A DNA stretch of 32,689 bases from Planctomycetota bacterium (GCA_029777335.1 JAKOSN010000310.1:1-32689); one strand, 5' to 3'; positions 21,856-30,718 are shown, counted from the first letter of the stretch. The notes: generated by a model from the letters alone, not told the origin. Made by a program: numbers and translations.

Positions 21856-23479
21856 CGCACGCAAACCCTTGACTCCACCAGGGAGTCCCACGTTCTGGCA
21901 AGATTTCTCGGCCTCGCTGGTACTGTTCATGGTCGCGCTCCCTCTCTGCATGGGGGTTGCGATCGCCTCGGGCATGCCGGTAGCCGCGGGAATCATCACT
22001 GGCATCATCGGGGGAGTCGTCGTTGGGGCCCTCTCAGGCTGTCAATTCCAGGTCAGCGGACCCGCGGCCGGGTTAACCGTGCTCGTGATGCAAATCGTCA
22101 CCGATCCCCAGTTCGGTGAGACTTCCCAGGAGCGCATCGCCATTCTCGGCGTGATTGTCCTGGGCGCCGGCTTGATTCAGATGCTTGCGGGCTGGTTGAA
22201 ACTGGGGCAATGGTTTCGTGCCGTCTCCCCGGCGGTCATCGAGGGCATGCTCGGCGGCATCAGCATCCTGATCGTCACCAGTCAGTTTCATGTCATGATC
22301 GATGATGATCCCAAACACGACGGGATTACCAACCTGCTCACCATTCCCGCGGCAATCCAGAAGGGGATTTCCGTCGGCCACACCACCCACGACGAGGCCG
22401 CCCAGATCGGTCTGTTGACCATCACCGTCCTTGTGCTGTGGCGCCTCTTTTCCCCGAAAAAACTTAAACTGGTCTCGGCTCCGCTGGTGGCGATCCTTGC
22501 TGGCACAGCCGTTGCCCTGAGCTTGCAGCAGGCCGGCTTCTGGCCTGCCCTGCGTCCCATCGAGATGCCCGACCACCTGTGGGAAGAGATCCATCTGCCC
22601 ACCCTGGCCACCTTGCAGCGAGTGACCGAACCTCAGGTCCTCCTGGCTACTTTTTCACTCGCCTTTATCGCCAGTGCGGCCTCGCTCCTTTGTGCCACCG
22701 CGGTAGATCAACTTCATTCTGGTCCCCGCACCAGGTACGATCGCGAGCTGGTGGCCAACGGGGTGGGCAATTTCCTGTGCGGACTCGTCGGCGCCCTCCC
22801 CATCACCGGGGTGATTGTGCGCAGTGCCGCCAACATCGATGCGGGCGCGAAAACGCGCTGGGCCGTCGTGTTGCACGGAGTCTGGCTCCTGGTCGTGGTT
22901 CTGTGCGTGCCTTTTCTGTTAACGAAAATCCCCAAGGCGGCGCTCGCGGCGGTCCTCGTCTACACCGGCTACAAGCTGCTGAATGTGCAGGCGATCAAAC
23001 ACCTGTGGAAATACGGCTGGAGCGAGGTCGCCATCTATCTCGCTACCATGGGAACGATCGTCATCAAGGATTTGCTCGTTGGGGTGATGGTGGGCGTGAT
23101 CCTGTCGATGGCGAAGTTGCTATATACTTTCAGCCATCTCCATGTGCTGGTCAAACACGATGGCGAACGTCGCCGGGCCACCCTGTACCTGGAAGGCGCG
23201 GCCACCTTCATGCGACTGCCCCAGCTGGCTGCAGCGCTCGAACAGGTGGCCCCCGGCACCGAGCTGCACGTCCACTTCGAGAAGCTGACGTACATTGATC
23301 ACGCCTGCCTGGACTTGCTGATGAACTGGGAAAAACAGCACGAGACCATGGGGGGAAGCCTGATTCTCGACTGGGATTCCCTCACCGCGCGGTTTCGGGG
23401 CAAGCCCGTCCCCCGAGACATTCCGACCGCACCCGTCGCGAAAATCCCCCCTCGTGTCCTGGCTCAAACGCCTCGTTAA
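21845..23479 (+). CDS. SulP family anion transporter with STAS domain (probable bicarbonate transporter)
   Basis: This is a 544-residue integral membrane protein starting at the ATG at 21845, with a perfect AGGAGG 8 nt upstream inside the carbonic-anhydrase gene. The transporter core shows SulP landmarks: FWQDFSASLVLFMVALPLCMGVAIASGMPVAAGI at the N-terminus, SGCQFQVSGPAAGLTVLV, a mid-protein FIASAASLLCATAVDQL and GALPITGVIVRSAANIDAG. The last roughly 110 residues form a cytoplasmic STAS domain (ATLYLEGAATFMRLPQL, LHVHFEKLTYIDHACLDLL). SulP proteins move sulfate, bicarbonate or other anions, often with sodium or protons. Coupling to a carbonic anhydrase favours bicarbonate, as in BicA-like systems, but the substrate is inferred. 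Confidence 0.94.
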   Translation: MANDARKPLTPPGSPTFWQDFSASLVLFMVALPLCMGVAIASGMPVAAGIITGIIGGVVVGALSGCQFQVSGPAAGLTVLVMQIVTDPQFGETSQERIAILGVIVLGAGLIQMLAGWLKLGQWFRAVSPAVIEGMLGGISILIVTSQFHVMIDDDPKHDGITNLLTIPAAIQKGISVGHTTHDEAAQIGLLTITVLVLWRLFSPKKLKLVSAPLVAILAGTAVALSLQQAGFWPALRPIEMPDHLWEEIHLPTLATLQRVTEPQVLLATFSLAFIASAASLLCATAVDQLHSGPRTRYDRELVANGVGNFLCGLVGALPITGVIVRSAANIDAGAKTRWAVVLHGVWLLVVVLCVPFLLTKIPKAALAAVLVYTGYKLLNVQAIKHLWKYGWSEVAIYLATMGTIVIKDLLVGVMVGVILSMAKLLYTFSHLHVLVKHDGERRRATLYLEGAATFMRLPQLAAALEQVAPGTELHVHFEKLTYIDHACLDLLMNWEKQHETMGGSLILDWDSLTARFRGKPVPRDIPTAPVAKIPPRVLAQTPR

Positions 23480-23489
23480 CCCCTGGCGT

Positions 23490-23521
23490 GACCCGCGCGG
23501 TGCCCCTGGGCCGCGCGGGTC
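23490..23521. terminator. GC-rich hairpin at the convergent SulP/BNR gene junction
   Basis: A perfect 11-bp stem GACCCGCGCGG (23490-23500) with its complement (23511-23521) has a 10-nt loop. It lies between two stop codons only 46 nt apart and lacks a T-tract on either side. Confidence 0.65.
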
Positions 23522-23525
23522 CAAC

Positions 23526-26102
23526 TCACTCCGTCTTCTCGACCTGCACCTTGGCCGTCACGGTCCGCTCCCCCACCTGGAGCGTCACACCATAGTCTCC
23601 GCTCGCCACGACGCTCTTCTGTCCGTCCGCCTTCAGATCCCACTGCACCCGCTGCAGTCCTGCCTCGGTGGATCCCTTGCGCGTGGCGATCCGCTTTCCC
23701 GTGGCGTCGGCGATCTCGATCCGCACCGGCGTTTGCGCTGCTTCCTTCAAGTAATACCAGATCGTTGCGCCGTAGGGCGGATTGCTCCCCAGGTAGTTCG
23801 CGGCCGGCAACAAGTCCTGCGGTTCGTGCACGGCAAACGCCCGCGCCGGCCTGGGCGCGAACAGATGCACCGCGCGCGCACGCACCGCCTCTGTCAGCTC
23901 CTCGAGCGGAGCAAAATCGACCACGTACAGGCTCCGACCATGCGTCCCGACCACCAGGTCGCGCTCGCGCGGATGAATCACCAGATCATCAATCGGCACC
24001 CGGGCCGGCAAACCCGCGTGGTAGTGATGCCAGCGCTGGCCGCCATCGAGCGAGATAAACAACCCCTGGGTTTCCGTTCCCACCAGCAGAAGCGCGCGAT
24101 TCCGTGACGACTCGCGCAGCACATTCACCGGCGCATCGCTGGGTAAGTTGCCCGCCACGGAAGTCCACGTCGCCCCATGATCGGTCGTTTTGTAAACATA
24201 CGGTTTGTGATCACCCTGCCGATGCCGATCAATTGTCACATAGGCCGTCCCCTCGGCAAAGTGCGAACACTCCAGATGAGTGATCCAGCGCTCCTTGGCG
24301 AGATGGGGGATCTTGTTTGTGATGTTCTTCCACTCTTTTCCGCCATCGCGGCTCACATGAAGGTTGCCATCGTCGGTCCCGGCGTAGAGCACCCCGGGCT
24401 TGAGCGGCGACTCCGCCAGGGCCGTGAGGGTGTGCCCGTTGTAACTGTTGGGCCCTGGTTCGCCACGGGTCAGGTCCGGCGAGATAATCTCCCAGTGATC
24501 GCCGCGATCGGTCGATTTGAAGACCACATTGCCCCCATAATAGAGCGTCTGCGCATCATGGGGCGAGAGCACGATTGGCGAATTCCAGTTGAACCGGTAG
24601 CGCTGCCCCGCGCGGGCAAAGGGCTTGATTGCCCGATTCTGCACCCGGGCCTTGAGGGTAACCCGCTGCAAGCCGCCATACTGACTTTCCACGTAGATCG
24701 TCTCCGGATCCCTGGGGTCAGCCGCACAGCGAAAGCCGTCGCCTCCTCCCACCCGGCGCCAGTCGTTCAAGGTAATCCCTTCCGCGCGCGGAGTCGCACT
24801 CGGCCCGCCCCAGCTGCCATTGTCCTGCAATCCCCCATAGATGTGATACGGCCGACGCAGATCGACCGCGATCCCATAAAACTGCCCCAGCGGCATGCCA
24901 CGCAGCGCTTCCCAGCGTGTGCCTCTCGTTTTCGAGACGTAGAGCCCGCCGTCGTTCCCGAGCACCAGGTGCTCCGAATCCCTGGGGTTAATCCACAACG
25001 CATGATGATCTGAATGCACCCCGCGTCCCCCAAGGGTGGTGAATGTCGAGCCGCCGTCACTGGAGACATGCAAGGAAATCCCCAGCACATAGATTCGCTT
25101 CGGATCATTGGGGTCGATCCGAATCTGGCCGTAGTAGAAGGGACGCGGACAGAGATCGTTCACCTTGGTCCACGTCTGGCCGCGATCCTCGGAGCGAAAC
25201 ACCCCACCCAGATCGAGCGCTCCCTTCTCGCGGCCCGTCGAATTGCGCACCAGCGAGGGCGTTTGATCGGTCTGGATCACCGCATAGACGATGCGCGGAT
25301 CCTTGCGCGCGACGGCGATCCCGCAGCGCCCCAGGGGACGGCTGGGCAGACCCGCACTCAGCTTCTTCCAGCTGGTCCCGCCATCCTCGCTGCGGTAGAG
25401 GCCGCTTTTCGGCCCCCACTGCACGGCGGGATTGCCCCCCGAAAAGGCATCGCGACGCACCTGCCAGGCAGCGGCATGGACAATCTCCGGTTTCTCCGGA
25501 TCGATCGCCACATCGATGCAGCCGGTGTCTTCATCGAGGGGAAGCACCGACTGCCAACTTTTTCCGCCATCGGTGCTGCGATAGAGCCCCCGTTCCTTGT
25601 TGGGCCCCCACAGATGCCCCAGGGCGGCCACAAAGACGATCTCGGGTTTTTTGGGATGAATAGCGAGCCGACCGATGTGCCGTGTCTCGCGCAAGCCCAT
25701 GTGTTGCCAGCTTCTACCCGCATCGGTGGAGCGATACACTCCACATCCCCAGCTCACCGAGTTGCGCGGGTTCGCCTCCCCCGTCCCCACCCAGACAATG
25801 TCGGGGTTGGAAGGAGCGATCGTCACATCGCCCAGGCAAAGTGTGTCCTGGTGATCGAAGATCGGGCGCCAGGTGGTGCCGCCATTGGTAGTTTTCCACA
25901 AACCCCCCGTGGCGGCCGCCACGTACAGGATCTCAGGGTTACTCTCCACCACGTCGAGGTCCACAATGCGCCCGCCCATGTTGGCAGGACCAATGGTGCG
26001 CGCTGGCAACTGATTGACAAGCGTGGCCTCCGGCACGGCACCCTGCACCGCGGACAGCCCCAGGATGACAAGGACGAATCCGCCAACAATGATGCTTCGC
26101 AT
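23526..26102 (-). CDS. Secreted BNR/Asp-box (VPS10/sortilin-like) beta-propeller protein
   Basis: This is an 858-residue protein starting at the ATG at 26100-26102 with AAAGGCGG just upstream. It begins MRSIIVGGFVLVILGLSA, a signal peptide. Ten Asp-box motifs (S/T-x-D/N-x-G-x-x-W/F) are visible, including TTNGGTTW, STDAGRSW, STDGGKSW, SEDGGTSW, SEDRGQTW, SSDGGSTF, STDRGDHW, SRDGGKEW, TTDHGATW and SLDGGQRW. These form one or two large beta-propellers, as in sortilin, xyloglucanases and photosystem assembly factor Ycf48. The C-terminal about 100 residues (YYLKEAAQTPVRIEIADATGKRI to the end) form an Ig-like tail. No membrane anchor is seen, so it is probably released or periplasmic. Glycosidase activity cannot be claimed. 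It is divergent from the kinase gene at 26369; the 266-nt gap carries no other gene. Confidence 0.92.
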   Translation of the reverse strand: MRSIIVGGFVLVILGLSAVQGAVPEATLVNQLPARTIGPANMGGRIVDLDVVESNPEILYVAAATGGLWKTTNGGTTWRPIFDHQDTLCLGDVTIAPSNPDIVWVGTGEANPRNSVSWGCGVYRSTDAGRSWQHMGLRETRHIGRLAIHPKKPEIVFVAALGHLWGPNKERGLYRSTDGGKSWQSVLPLDEDTGCIDVAIDPEKPEIVHAAAWQVRRDAFSGGNPAVQWGPKSGLYRSEDGGTSWKKLSAGLPSRPLGRCGIAVARKDPRIVYAVIQTDQTPSLVRNSTGREKGALDLGGVFRSEDRGQTWTKVNDLCPRPFYYGQIRIDPNDPKRIYVLGISLHVSSDGGSTFTTLGGRGVHSDHHALWINPRDSEHLVLGNDGGLYVSKTRGTRWEALRGMPLGQFYGIAVDLRRPYHIYGGLQDNGSWGGPSATPRAEGITLNDWRRVGGGDGFRCAADPRDPETIYVESQYGGLQRVTLKARVQNRAIKPFARAGQRYRFNWNSPIVLSPHDAQTLYYGGNVVFKSTDRGDHWEIISPDLTRGEPGPNSYNGHTLTALAESPLKPGVLYAGTDDGNLHVSRDGGKEWKNITNKIPHLAKERWITHLECSHFAEGTAYVTIDRHRQGDHKPYVYKTTDHGATWTSVAGNLPSDAPVNVLRESSRNRALLLVGTETQGLFISLDGGQRWHHYHAGLPARVPIDDLVIHPRERDLVVGTHGRSLYVVDFAPLEELTEAVRARAVHLFAPRPARAFAVHEPQDLLPAANYLGSNPPYGATIWYYLKEAAQTPVRIEIADATGKRIATRKGSTEAGLQRVQWDLKADGQKSVVASGDYGVTLQVGERTVTAKVQVEKTE

Positions 26103-26368
26103 GAACCGCCTTTCTCTGTCTGGGAAGGGCAACAACTCGAATGCCGCGGACGGCGGGAGAACACATTCTTGAACCCCCACCAGGCGCGGTTTGTTCCGCG
26201 CCGCGTTCCCCTTTGTCGCGCGCCAGAGGAGGGAAGGGCCCCAACCAGGAACTGCCCCCTGGGACAGGGGAGAGAAAAGTAATGTCGGAGATCGACTTCG
26301 TGATTTCCTTGCGCCTCACCCTGCGGTAAACTAGTACCATCATTATCACCGGGAGTCATTTGTTCGTC

Positions 26369-28402
26369 ATGGCGTCCATCGAGGTTCTGCCCAGACCGTT
26401 TGGCCGTTACGTCCTTCTGGAAAAGGTCGGCGAAGGAGGGATGGGGACCGTCTATCTCGCCGAGGACCGGCAACTCAACCGGCGTGTCGCCCTCAAGATG
26501 CCCCACTTCCAGGAAGGCGAGGACACCACCAACATCGACCGCTTCTACCGCGAGGCGCGCGTGGCGGCGGGGATCGAGCATCCCAATCTCTGCCCGGTCT
26601 ACGATGTGGGCCAGATCGACGGGATCCACTACCTGACGATGCCCTACATCGACGGCACTCCCCTGTCGCGCATGGTGCGCGGAGGCCACCCCTGGCCGCC
26701 GCGCCAGGCGGCGCAACTGGTGCGGCAACTGGCGCAGGCCATCCATTATCTGCACCAGCGCGGAGTGATGCATCGCGATCTGAAGCCCGGCAACATCATG
26801 ATCCGGCTGGAAGGCGATCCGGTGTTGATGGATTTTGGCCTGGCCCGCGCGTTCAACTCCGATAGTCAGCGCATCACCGCGACCGCCTCCTCGGTTGGCA
26901 CGCCGGCGTACATGTCCCCCGAGCAGATTCTCAACGATCGCGCGGCTCTCGGTCCGGGCACCGATATTTATGCGCTCGGCGTCATCCTCTATGAGTTGCT
27001 CAGCGGACAGTTACCCTTCACCGGTCCGCCCGCGCTGGTCTACGGCCAGATTCTGCACGCCGACCCGCAACGCCCCTCGACCCTGCAGCCGGGAATTCCG
27101 CCCGCGCTCGACGGGATTTGCATGCGCGCCCTGGCCAAGAAGGTCGAGCAGCGCTTTCGCAGCATGGAGGATTTCGCCTTCGCCCTGGACACCTATTTAC
27201 AACAGACCGCCACCGAATCCGGCCCAATGCCAACACTCCGAACCCACCTCACGGGGTCGGACACCAACAAGCTCGGCGATTCCGACGACGAACCAGCCCT
27301 GGTGCGCGTCGTCTGTTCCGGGTGCGGCCAGAAACTCCGTCTCCCGGAGGCTCCGCGTGGGCGTCGCCTCAAATGTCCCCGTTGTGGAACGGTGGTGCTG
27401 ACCAACCCCTCCGGCGGGCAGCGCGTCCCCACCCCGATGCCCACCCCGCATCCACTCAACTCGGCCACGGTTCCCGAGCAGACTGTCACCACCCCTCCCC
27501 GGCCGCGCGCCTGGGTCCCCCTTGTCATCGCGCTCCTGGCCGTGCTGGGAACCACCGCCTTTGTTGGCTGGCACATGTTCAAGCCCGACAACACCAGAGG
27601 CGGATCAAACGGGGATCCAGGCAACGGAGGATCGACCGTCCTCCTCGGTGAGGAGGTGACCAACAGTCTCGGGATGAAATTCCGCCGCATCCCCGCGGGG
27701 AGTTTTGTCATGGGTTCGCCCGACGGTGAAGAACGCCGCGAGGACGATGAGTTTCAGCATCCGGTAACGATCTCCCGACCGTTCTTCATGGGCGTCCACG
27801 AGGTCACCCAGTCTCAATTCCGCCAGGTGATGGGGACCAATCCTTCCTACCACCAGGAAGATGGGCGCGTCACCGACGATCAACCCGTGGAGTACGTCAC
27901 CTACGACGAGGCGGTCGAGTTCTGTGCTCGGCTGGGGACGCTGGCTGCCGAGAAACGCACCCGGCACAGGTATCGTCTCCCCACCGAGGCGGAGTGGGAA
28001 TACGCCTGTCGCGCTGGCACGACCACTCCCTTCCACTTTGGCGAGGACCTTTCCTCGTTCGTGGCCAACTTCGACGGCAACTACCAGTACGGCAACGCCC
28101 AGCGCGGTCCCTACACGGCACGGCCCACCCCCGTGGGCTCCTACGATCGCCCCAACGCCTGGGGTTTGCATGACATGCACGGCAACGTCTGGGAGTGGTG
28201 TTCCGACTGGTACGATCGCGACTACTATCGGCACAGTCCGCAAACCGATCCGCAGGGACCCCGCGACGGCACCATGCGCGTGGTGCGCGGCGGATCCTGG
28301 CTGAACGTCGCAAGTGATCTGCGCTCGGCCACGCGGTTCTACGACGATCCCACGCGCCGGGCCTACAATCGCGGCTTTCGAATTATTTTGACTGCGGAGT
28401 AA
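26369..28402 (+). CDS. Membrane Ser/Thr kinase with zinc ribbon and FGE-sulfatase-like domain
   Basis: This is a 677-residue protein. The kinase domain at about 13-275 has GEGGMGTVY, K43 in VALK, HRDLKPGN (D137), DFG at 155-157, GTPAYMSPEQ and TDIYALGV, and should be active. A zinc ribbon follows (C316, C319, C336, C339; CSGCG and CPRCG). A membrane helix at about 383-401 (VPLVIALLAVLGTTAFVGW) places the rest outside. Residues 430-675 form an FGE-sulfatase (SUMF1-type) domain: GMKFRRIPAGSFVMGS, RLPTEAEWEYACRAG, GNVWEWCSDW, RVVRGGSW. The two cysteines used by true formylglycine enzymes after GGS are not present (N646, L651), so it is more likely a binding or sensor domain. ATG at 26369 was preferred; a TTG at 26360 closer to GGGAG is possible. 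Confidence 0.93.
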   Translation: MASIEVLPRPFGRYVLLEKVGEGGMGTVYLAEDRQLNRRVALKMPHFQEGEDTTNIDRFYREARVAAGIEHPNLCPVYDVGQIDGIHYLTMPYIDGTPLSRMVRGGHPWPPRQAAQLVRQLAQAIHYLHQRGVMHRDLKPGNIMIRLEGDPVLMDFGLARAFNSDSQRITATASSVGTPAYMSPEQILNDRAALGPGTDIYALGVILYELLSGQLPFTGPPALVYGQILHADPQRPSTLQPGIPPALDGICMRALAKKVEQRFRSMEDFAFALDTYLQQTATESGPMPTLRTHLTGSDTNKLGDSDDEPALVRVVCSGCGQKLRLPEAPRGRRLKCPRCGTVVLTNPSGGQRVPTPMPTPHPLNSATVPEQTVTTPPRPRAWVPLVIALLAVLGTTAFVGWHMFKPDNTRGGSNGDPGNGGSTVLLGEEVTNSLGMKFRRIPAGSFVMGSPDGEERREDDEFQHPVTISRPFFMGVHEVTQSQFRQVMGTNPSYHQEDGRVTDDQPVEYVTYDEAVEFCARLGTLAAEKRTRHRYRLPTEAEWEYACRAGTTTPFHFGEDLSSFVANFDGNYQYGNAQRGPYTARPTPVGSYDRPNAWGLHDMHGNVWEWCSDWYDRDYYRHSPQTDPQGPRDGTMRVVRGGSWLNVASDLRSATRFYDDPTRRAYNRGFRIILTAE

Positions 28403-28442
28403 GCCATCCCTCCCACCAACGAATCACCTGGAGTGATTTTCG

Positions 28443-28471
28443 TTGCAGCCCGTTGCTCGCAGCGATACACT
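28443..28471 (+). promoter_or_regulatory. Sigma70-like promoter for the second kinase gene of the cluster
   Basis: TTGCAG (28443-28448), a 17-nt spacer and TACACT (28466-28471) stand about 45 nt before the ATG. The 114-nt gap between the two kinase genes therefore probably starts a new transcript. Confidence 0.45.
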
Positions 28472-28516
28472 ATTTCTATCCCTTGATTCCCCCTCGGTCC
28501 GCACAAGCGGGGGGAA

Positions 28517-29947
28517 ATGATGTTCATGGAATCGATGGATCGCACACACCTGGACCCTGCGCGCACGGGGCAACGCGCGACCACCGAACCGCAACAAGAG
28601 TTGCGGACGATCGGCGAGTTCCGCGTTCTGCGCCGGCTCGGCGAGGGCGGGATGGGATCCGTCTACCTCGCCTTCCACGAAAAACTCAATCGCCAGGTTG
28701 CCATCAAGGTTCTCTCCGATCAGCTCACCGCCAAGGACGCCACCTATCTGGAGCGTTTCTATCGCGAAGCACGCAGTTCCACCTCGCTCAACCATCCCAG
28801 TATTGTCCGCGGCCTGGCCCTTGGGCAGGATCCGCGCACCGGGAAGCACTTCCTGGTTCTGGAATACGTCGATGGTTTCAGCGCCCACGAACTCCTCGAT
28901 CGCTTTGGCCGCCTGAGCGTGGGCGATGCCGTCCACATCATCCTGGATATTGCCCGCGCCCTCGAACATGCCCACTCACGCAGTGTGATTCACCGCGACA
29001 TCAAGCCCGACAACATCCTCATTACCCGTTCCGGGGTGGCCAAGCTCGCCGACCTGGGCCTGGCCAAGCGCACCGACGAATCAAGTACCTTGACCTCGGC
29101 CAACCTCGCCTTTGGCACCCCCTACTACATGCCCTATGAACAGGCGATGAACGCCCGCAACGCCGATGGTCGCAGCGACATCTTCGCGCTGGGCGCCACC
29201 TTCTATCATCTGCTCACGGGAGAGGTTCCCTTCCCGGGCGAGAACCACACGGTACTCACCGAGAAAAAAGCCCTCGGCGAATTTGTCACTGCCAGTTTGC
29301 TCAACACCAGCATCCCGCGTGTCCTCGATCAAATTCTGGCCAAGATGCTGGCGCGCGAGCCGACCGACCGCTATCAGACCGCCAGCGAACTGATCGTCGA
29401 CCTGGAACGGTCCCGCCTGGCCGCCGCCGTTCCCACCTTTGCCGATCCCGATCTGGCCTTGCAGGATCCGTACATGCGCGCCTGCATGGCCTCCACCGCC
29501 CAACCCACCATGCCCGATCTTTCGCAGAGTGTCAGCGGCCCCTCCACCCCCCGGGACACGCCCTCGGTCGAGAACAAGATCTGGCATGTGCGCTTTCGCA
29601 AGGAGAACGGGCAACTCTGTCAGTTTCGCTTCACCCCCGAACGCCTGGAAAAATTGCTCCGTCTGGGCAAGATTCCCCTCAACGCGCGCGCCTCGCTGGA
29701 AGCCAGAAAAGGCTATCGCCCCTTGACTGACATCGAGGCCCTTCGTCCCTGGTTGACCGCCCCCGCCGGACCTCCTCTGGGCGAACCCAAGCCAACGCGT
29801 CCGGTGCGTGTTCGCTCCAGCACCGAGGATGGATCCTTTTCCCCTGCCACCCCCCGACGCGTATGCTGGCTGTGGGGCGCCGGCGTCACCACCCTTGTGA
29901 TCACTGGCGGTTTGCTCCTCCTCTATCTACTCTATCTGCATAATTGA
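28517..29947 (+). CDS. Membrane Ser/Thr protein kinase with DLG motif and C-terminal unknown domain
   Basis: This is a 476-residue protein. GGGGGGA stands directly before three in-frame ATGs (28517, 28520, 28526); the last has the best spacing, and the first is given here. The kinase domain at about 36-300 has GEGGMGSVY, K64 in VAIK, HRDIKPDN (D161, N166), LADLGLAK and GTPYYMPYEQ. The metal-binding motif is D179-L-G instead of DFG, a substitution compatible with activity, and the usual A-P-E is Y-E. Residues about 354-413 (IWHVRFRKENGQLCQFRF, LEKLLRLGKIPLNARAS, GYRPLTDIEALRPWL) form a compact GYF-like or planctomycete-specific module before the membrane helix at 449-472. Almost nothing lies outside the membrane. 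It has 24 nt to the next gene, probably the same operon. Confidence 0.9.
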   Translation: MMFMESMDRTHLDPARTGQRATTEPQQELRTIGEFRVLRRLGEGGMGSVYLAFHEKLNRQVAIKVLSDQLTAKDATYLERFYREARSSTSLNHPSIVRGLALGQDPRTGKHFLVLEYVDGFSAHELLDRFGRLSVGDAVHIILDIARALEHAHSRSVIHRDIKPDNILITRSGVAKLADLGLAKRTDESSTLTSANLAFGTPYYMPYEQAMNARNADGRSDIFALGATFYHLLTGEVPFPGENHTVLTEKKALGEFVTASLLNTSIPRVLDQILAKMLAREPTDRYQTASELIVDLERSRLAAAVPTFADPDLALQDPYMRACMASTAQPTMPDLSQSVSGPSTPRDTPSVENKIWHVRFRKENGQLCQFRFTPERLEKLLRLGKIPLNARASLEARKGYRPLTDIEALRPWLTAPAGPPLGEPKPTRPVRVRSSTEDGSFSPATPRRVCWLWGAGVTTLVITGGLLLLYLLYLHN

Positions 29948-29971
29948 TTCCCCGTTGTTCCAGAGGTTGCC

Positions 29972-30718
29972 ATGCGCTTCGGCCCCATGCTCCCCTCCCT
30001 GCTGATGCTCTTGACTGCGCTGACCATCCCGGCGACAGTTCACGCCGAGCCGTTTCACGACGCGACCCACAAGTTCAGCGTCGAACTCCCCACCGACTGG
30101 TCCACTCTCCCCGCCGAGATGATCCACAAGATCAACAGCGAGGTCGGAGCGCGCCTGGGGAATGTTCGCTACGACACGGGCTTCCATCCCAGGCCCAATC
30201 CGCGAAAAGCCCCCAGCAACTACCCGTACATCCTGGTGCAATCGCAGGTTGTCCCGACTGATGGGCTATCGTACGACGACATTGAACGAGAGTTCGGCAA
30301 GGCGTTGAAGACCGAGGTGAAAAAAGTCGAAACGCAGGTCTCCGATGTTGGCCGGAACCTGAAAGTTGGCGAGGTGGTGATCGATCGAAACAACGCGCGC
30401 ATTATCATGCGCACCGAGATCGATGTGATTAACGAGGGAAAGGTGCAGGGGATCAGCTACGGCTTTATCGGCAAGGGGAAGGTGGTCTTCCTGCACTGTT
30501 ATGCGCGCGCCGGTGAATTCAACCAGCAACTGCCGGAGTTCATGAAAATCATCGATTCGTTCAAATACGATCCGGGCGAGGAGTTTGTCCCCGGTTCGTC
30601 GATGGGATTCTTCAAGAACGTGGGAAACTCGGCGGTCCGCGGTGGGATCATCGGTGCGGTCGTCGGGGGGTTGGTTGGCCTCGTGATCTGGCTGATCCGC
30701 AAGGTTCGTGGCGCCTGA
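29972..30718 (+). CDS. Exported membrane-anchored hypothetical protein
   Basis: This is a 248-residue protein starting at the ATG at 29972 with AGAGG 7 nt upstream. The signal peptide is MRFGPMLPSLLMLLTALTIPATVHA with a likely A-x-A cleavage site near residue 25. The mature part begins EPFHDATHKFSVELPTDWSTLP, typical of PsbP-like or lipoprotein-type beta-sheet domains, and runs to FMKIIDSFKYDPG. The C-terminus has a glycine-rich membrane helix (about 222-243, GGIIGAVVGGLVGLVIWLIRKV) with basic residues after it. The bulk is thus outside, held by the C-terminal anchor. It follows the DLG kinase gene by 24 nt and may be a partner or target of it. No enzyme motif is seen. Confidence 0.85.
   Translation: MRFGPMLPSLLMLLTALTIPATVHAEPFHDATHKFSVELPTDWSTLPAEMIHKINSEVGARLGNVRYDTGFHPRPNPRKAPSNYPYILVQSQVVPTDGLSYDDIEREFGKALKTEVKKVETQVSDVGRNLKVGEVVIDRNNARIIMRTEIDVINEGKVQGISYGFIGKGKVVFLHCYARAGEFNQQLPEFMKIIDSFKYDPGEEFVPGSSMGFFKNVGNSAVRGGIIGAVVGGLVGLVIWLIRKVRGA

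Noticed and set aside
21004..22008. Minus-strand 334-residue frame over the carbonic anhydrase
   Set aside because: It is antisense to a complete carbonic anhydrase with intact zinc ligands.
25014..26282. Plus-strand 422-residue frame
   Set aside because: It is antisense to the Asp-box protein, whose repeats are unmistakable.
26369..28402. Sulfatase-activating formylglycine enzyme
   Set aside because: The two cysteines needed for copper binding and catalysis are missing, and no sulfatase gene with C-x-P-x-R is in the window; DUF1501 is only a fold relative.
28517..29947. Pseudokinase, because DFG is DLG
   Set aside because: The Asp, the HRD Asp, the Asn and the ATP-binding Lys are all present, and Leu at the middle position is tolerated in many active bacterial kinases.
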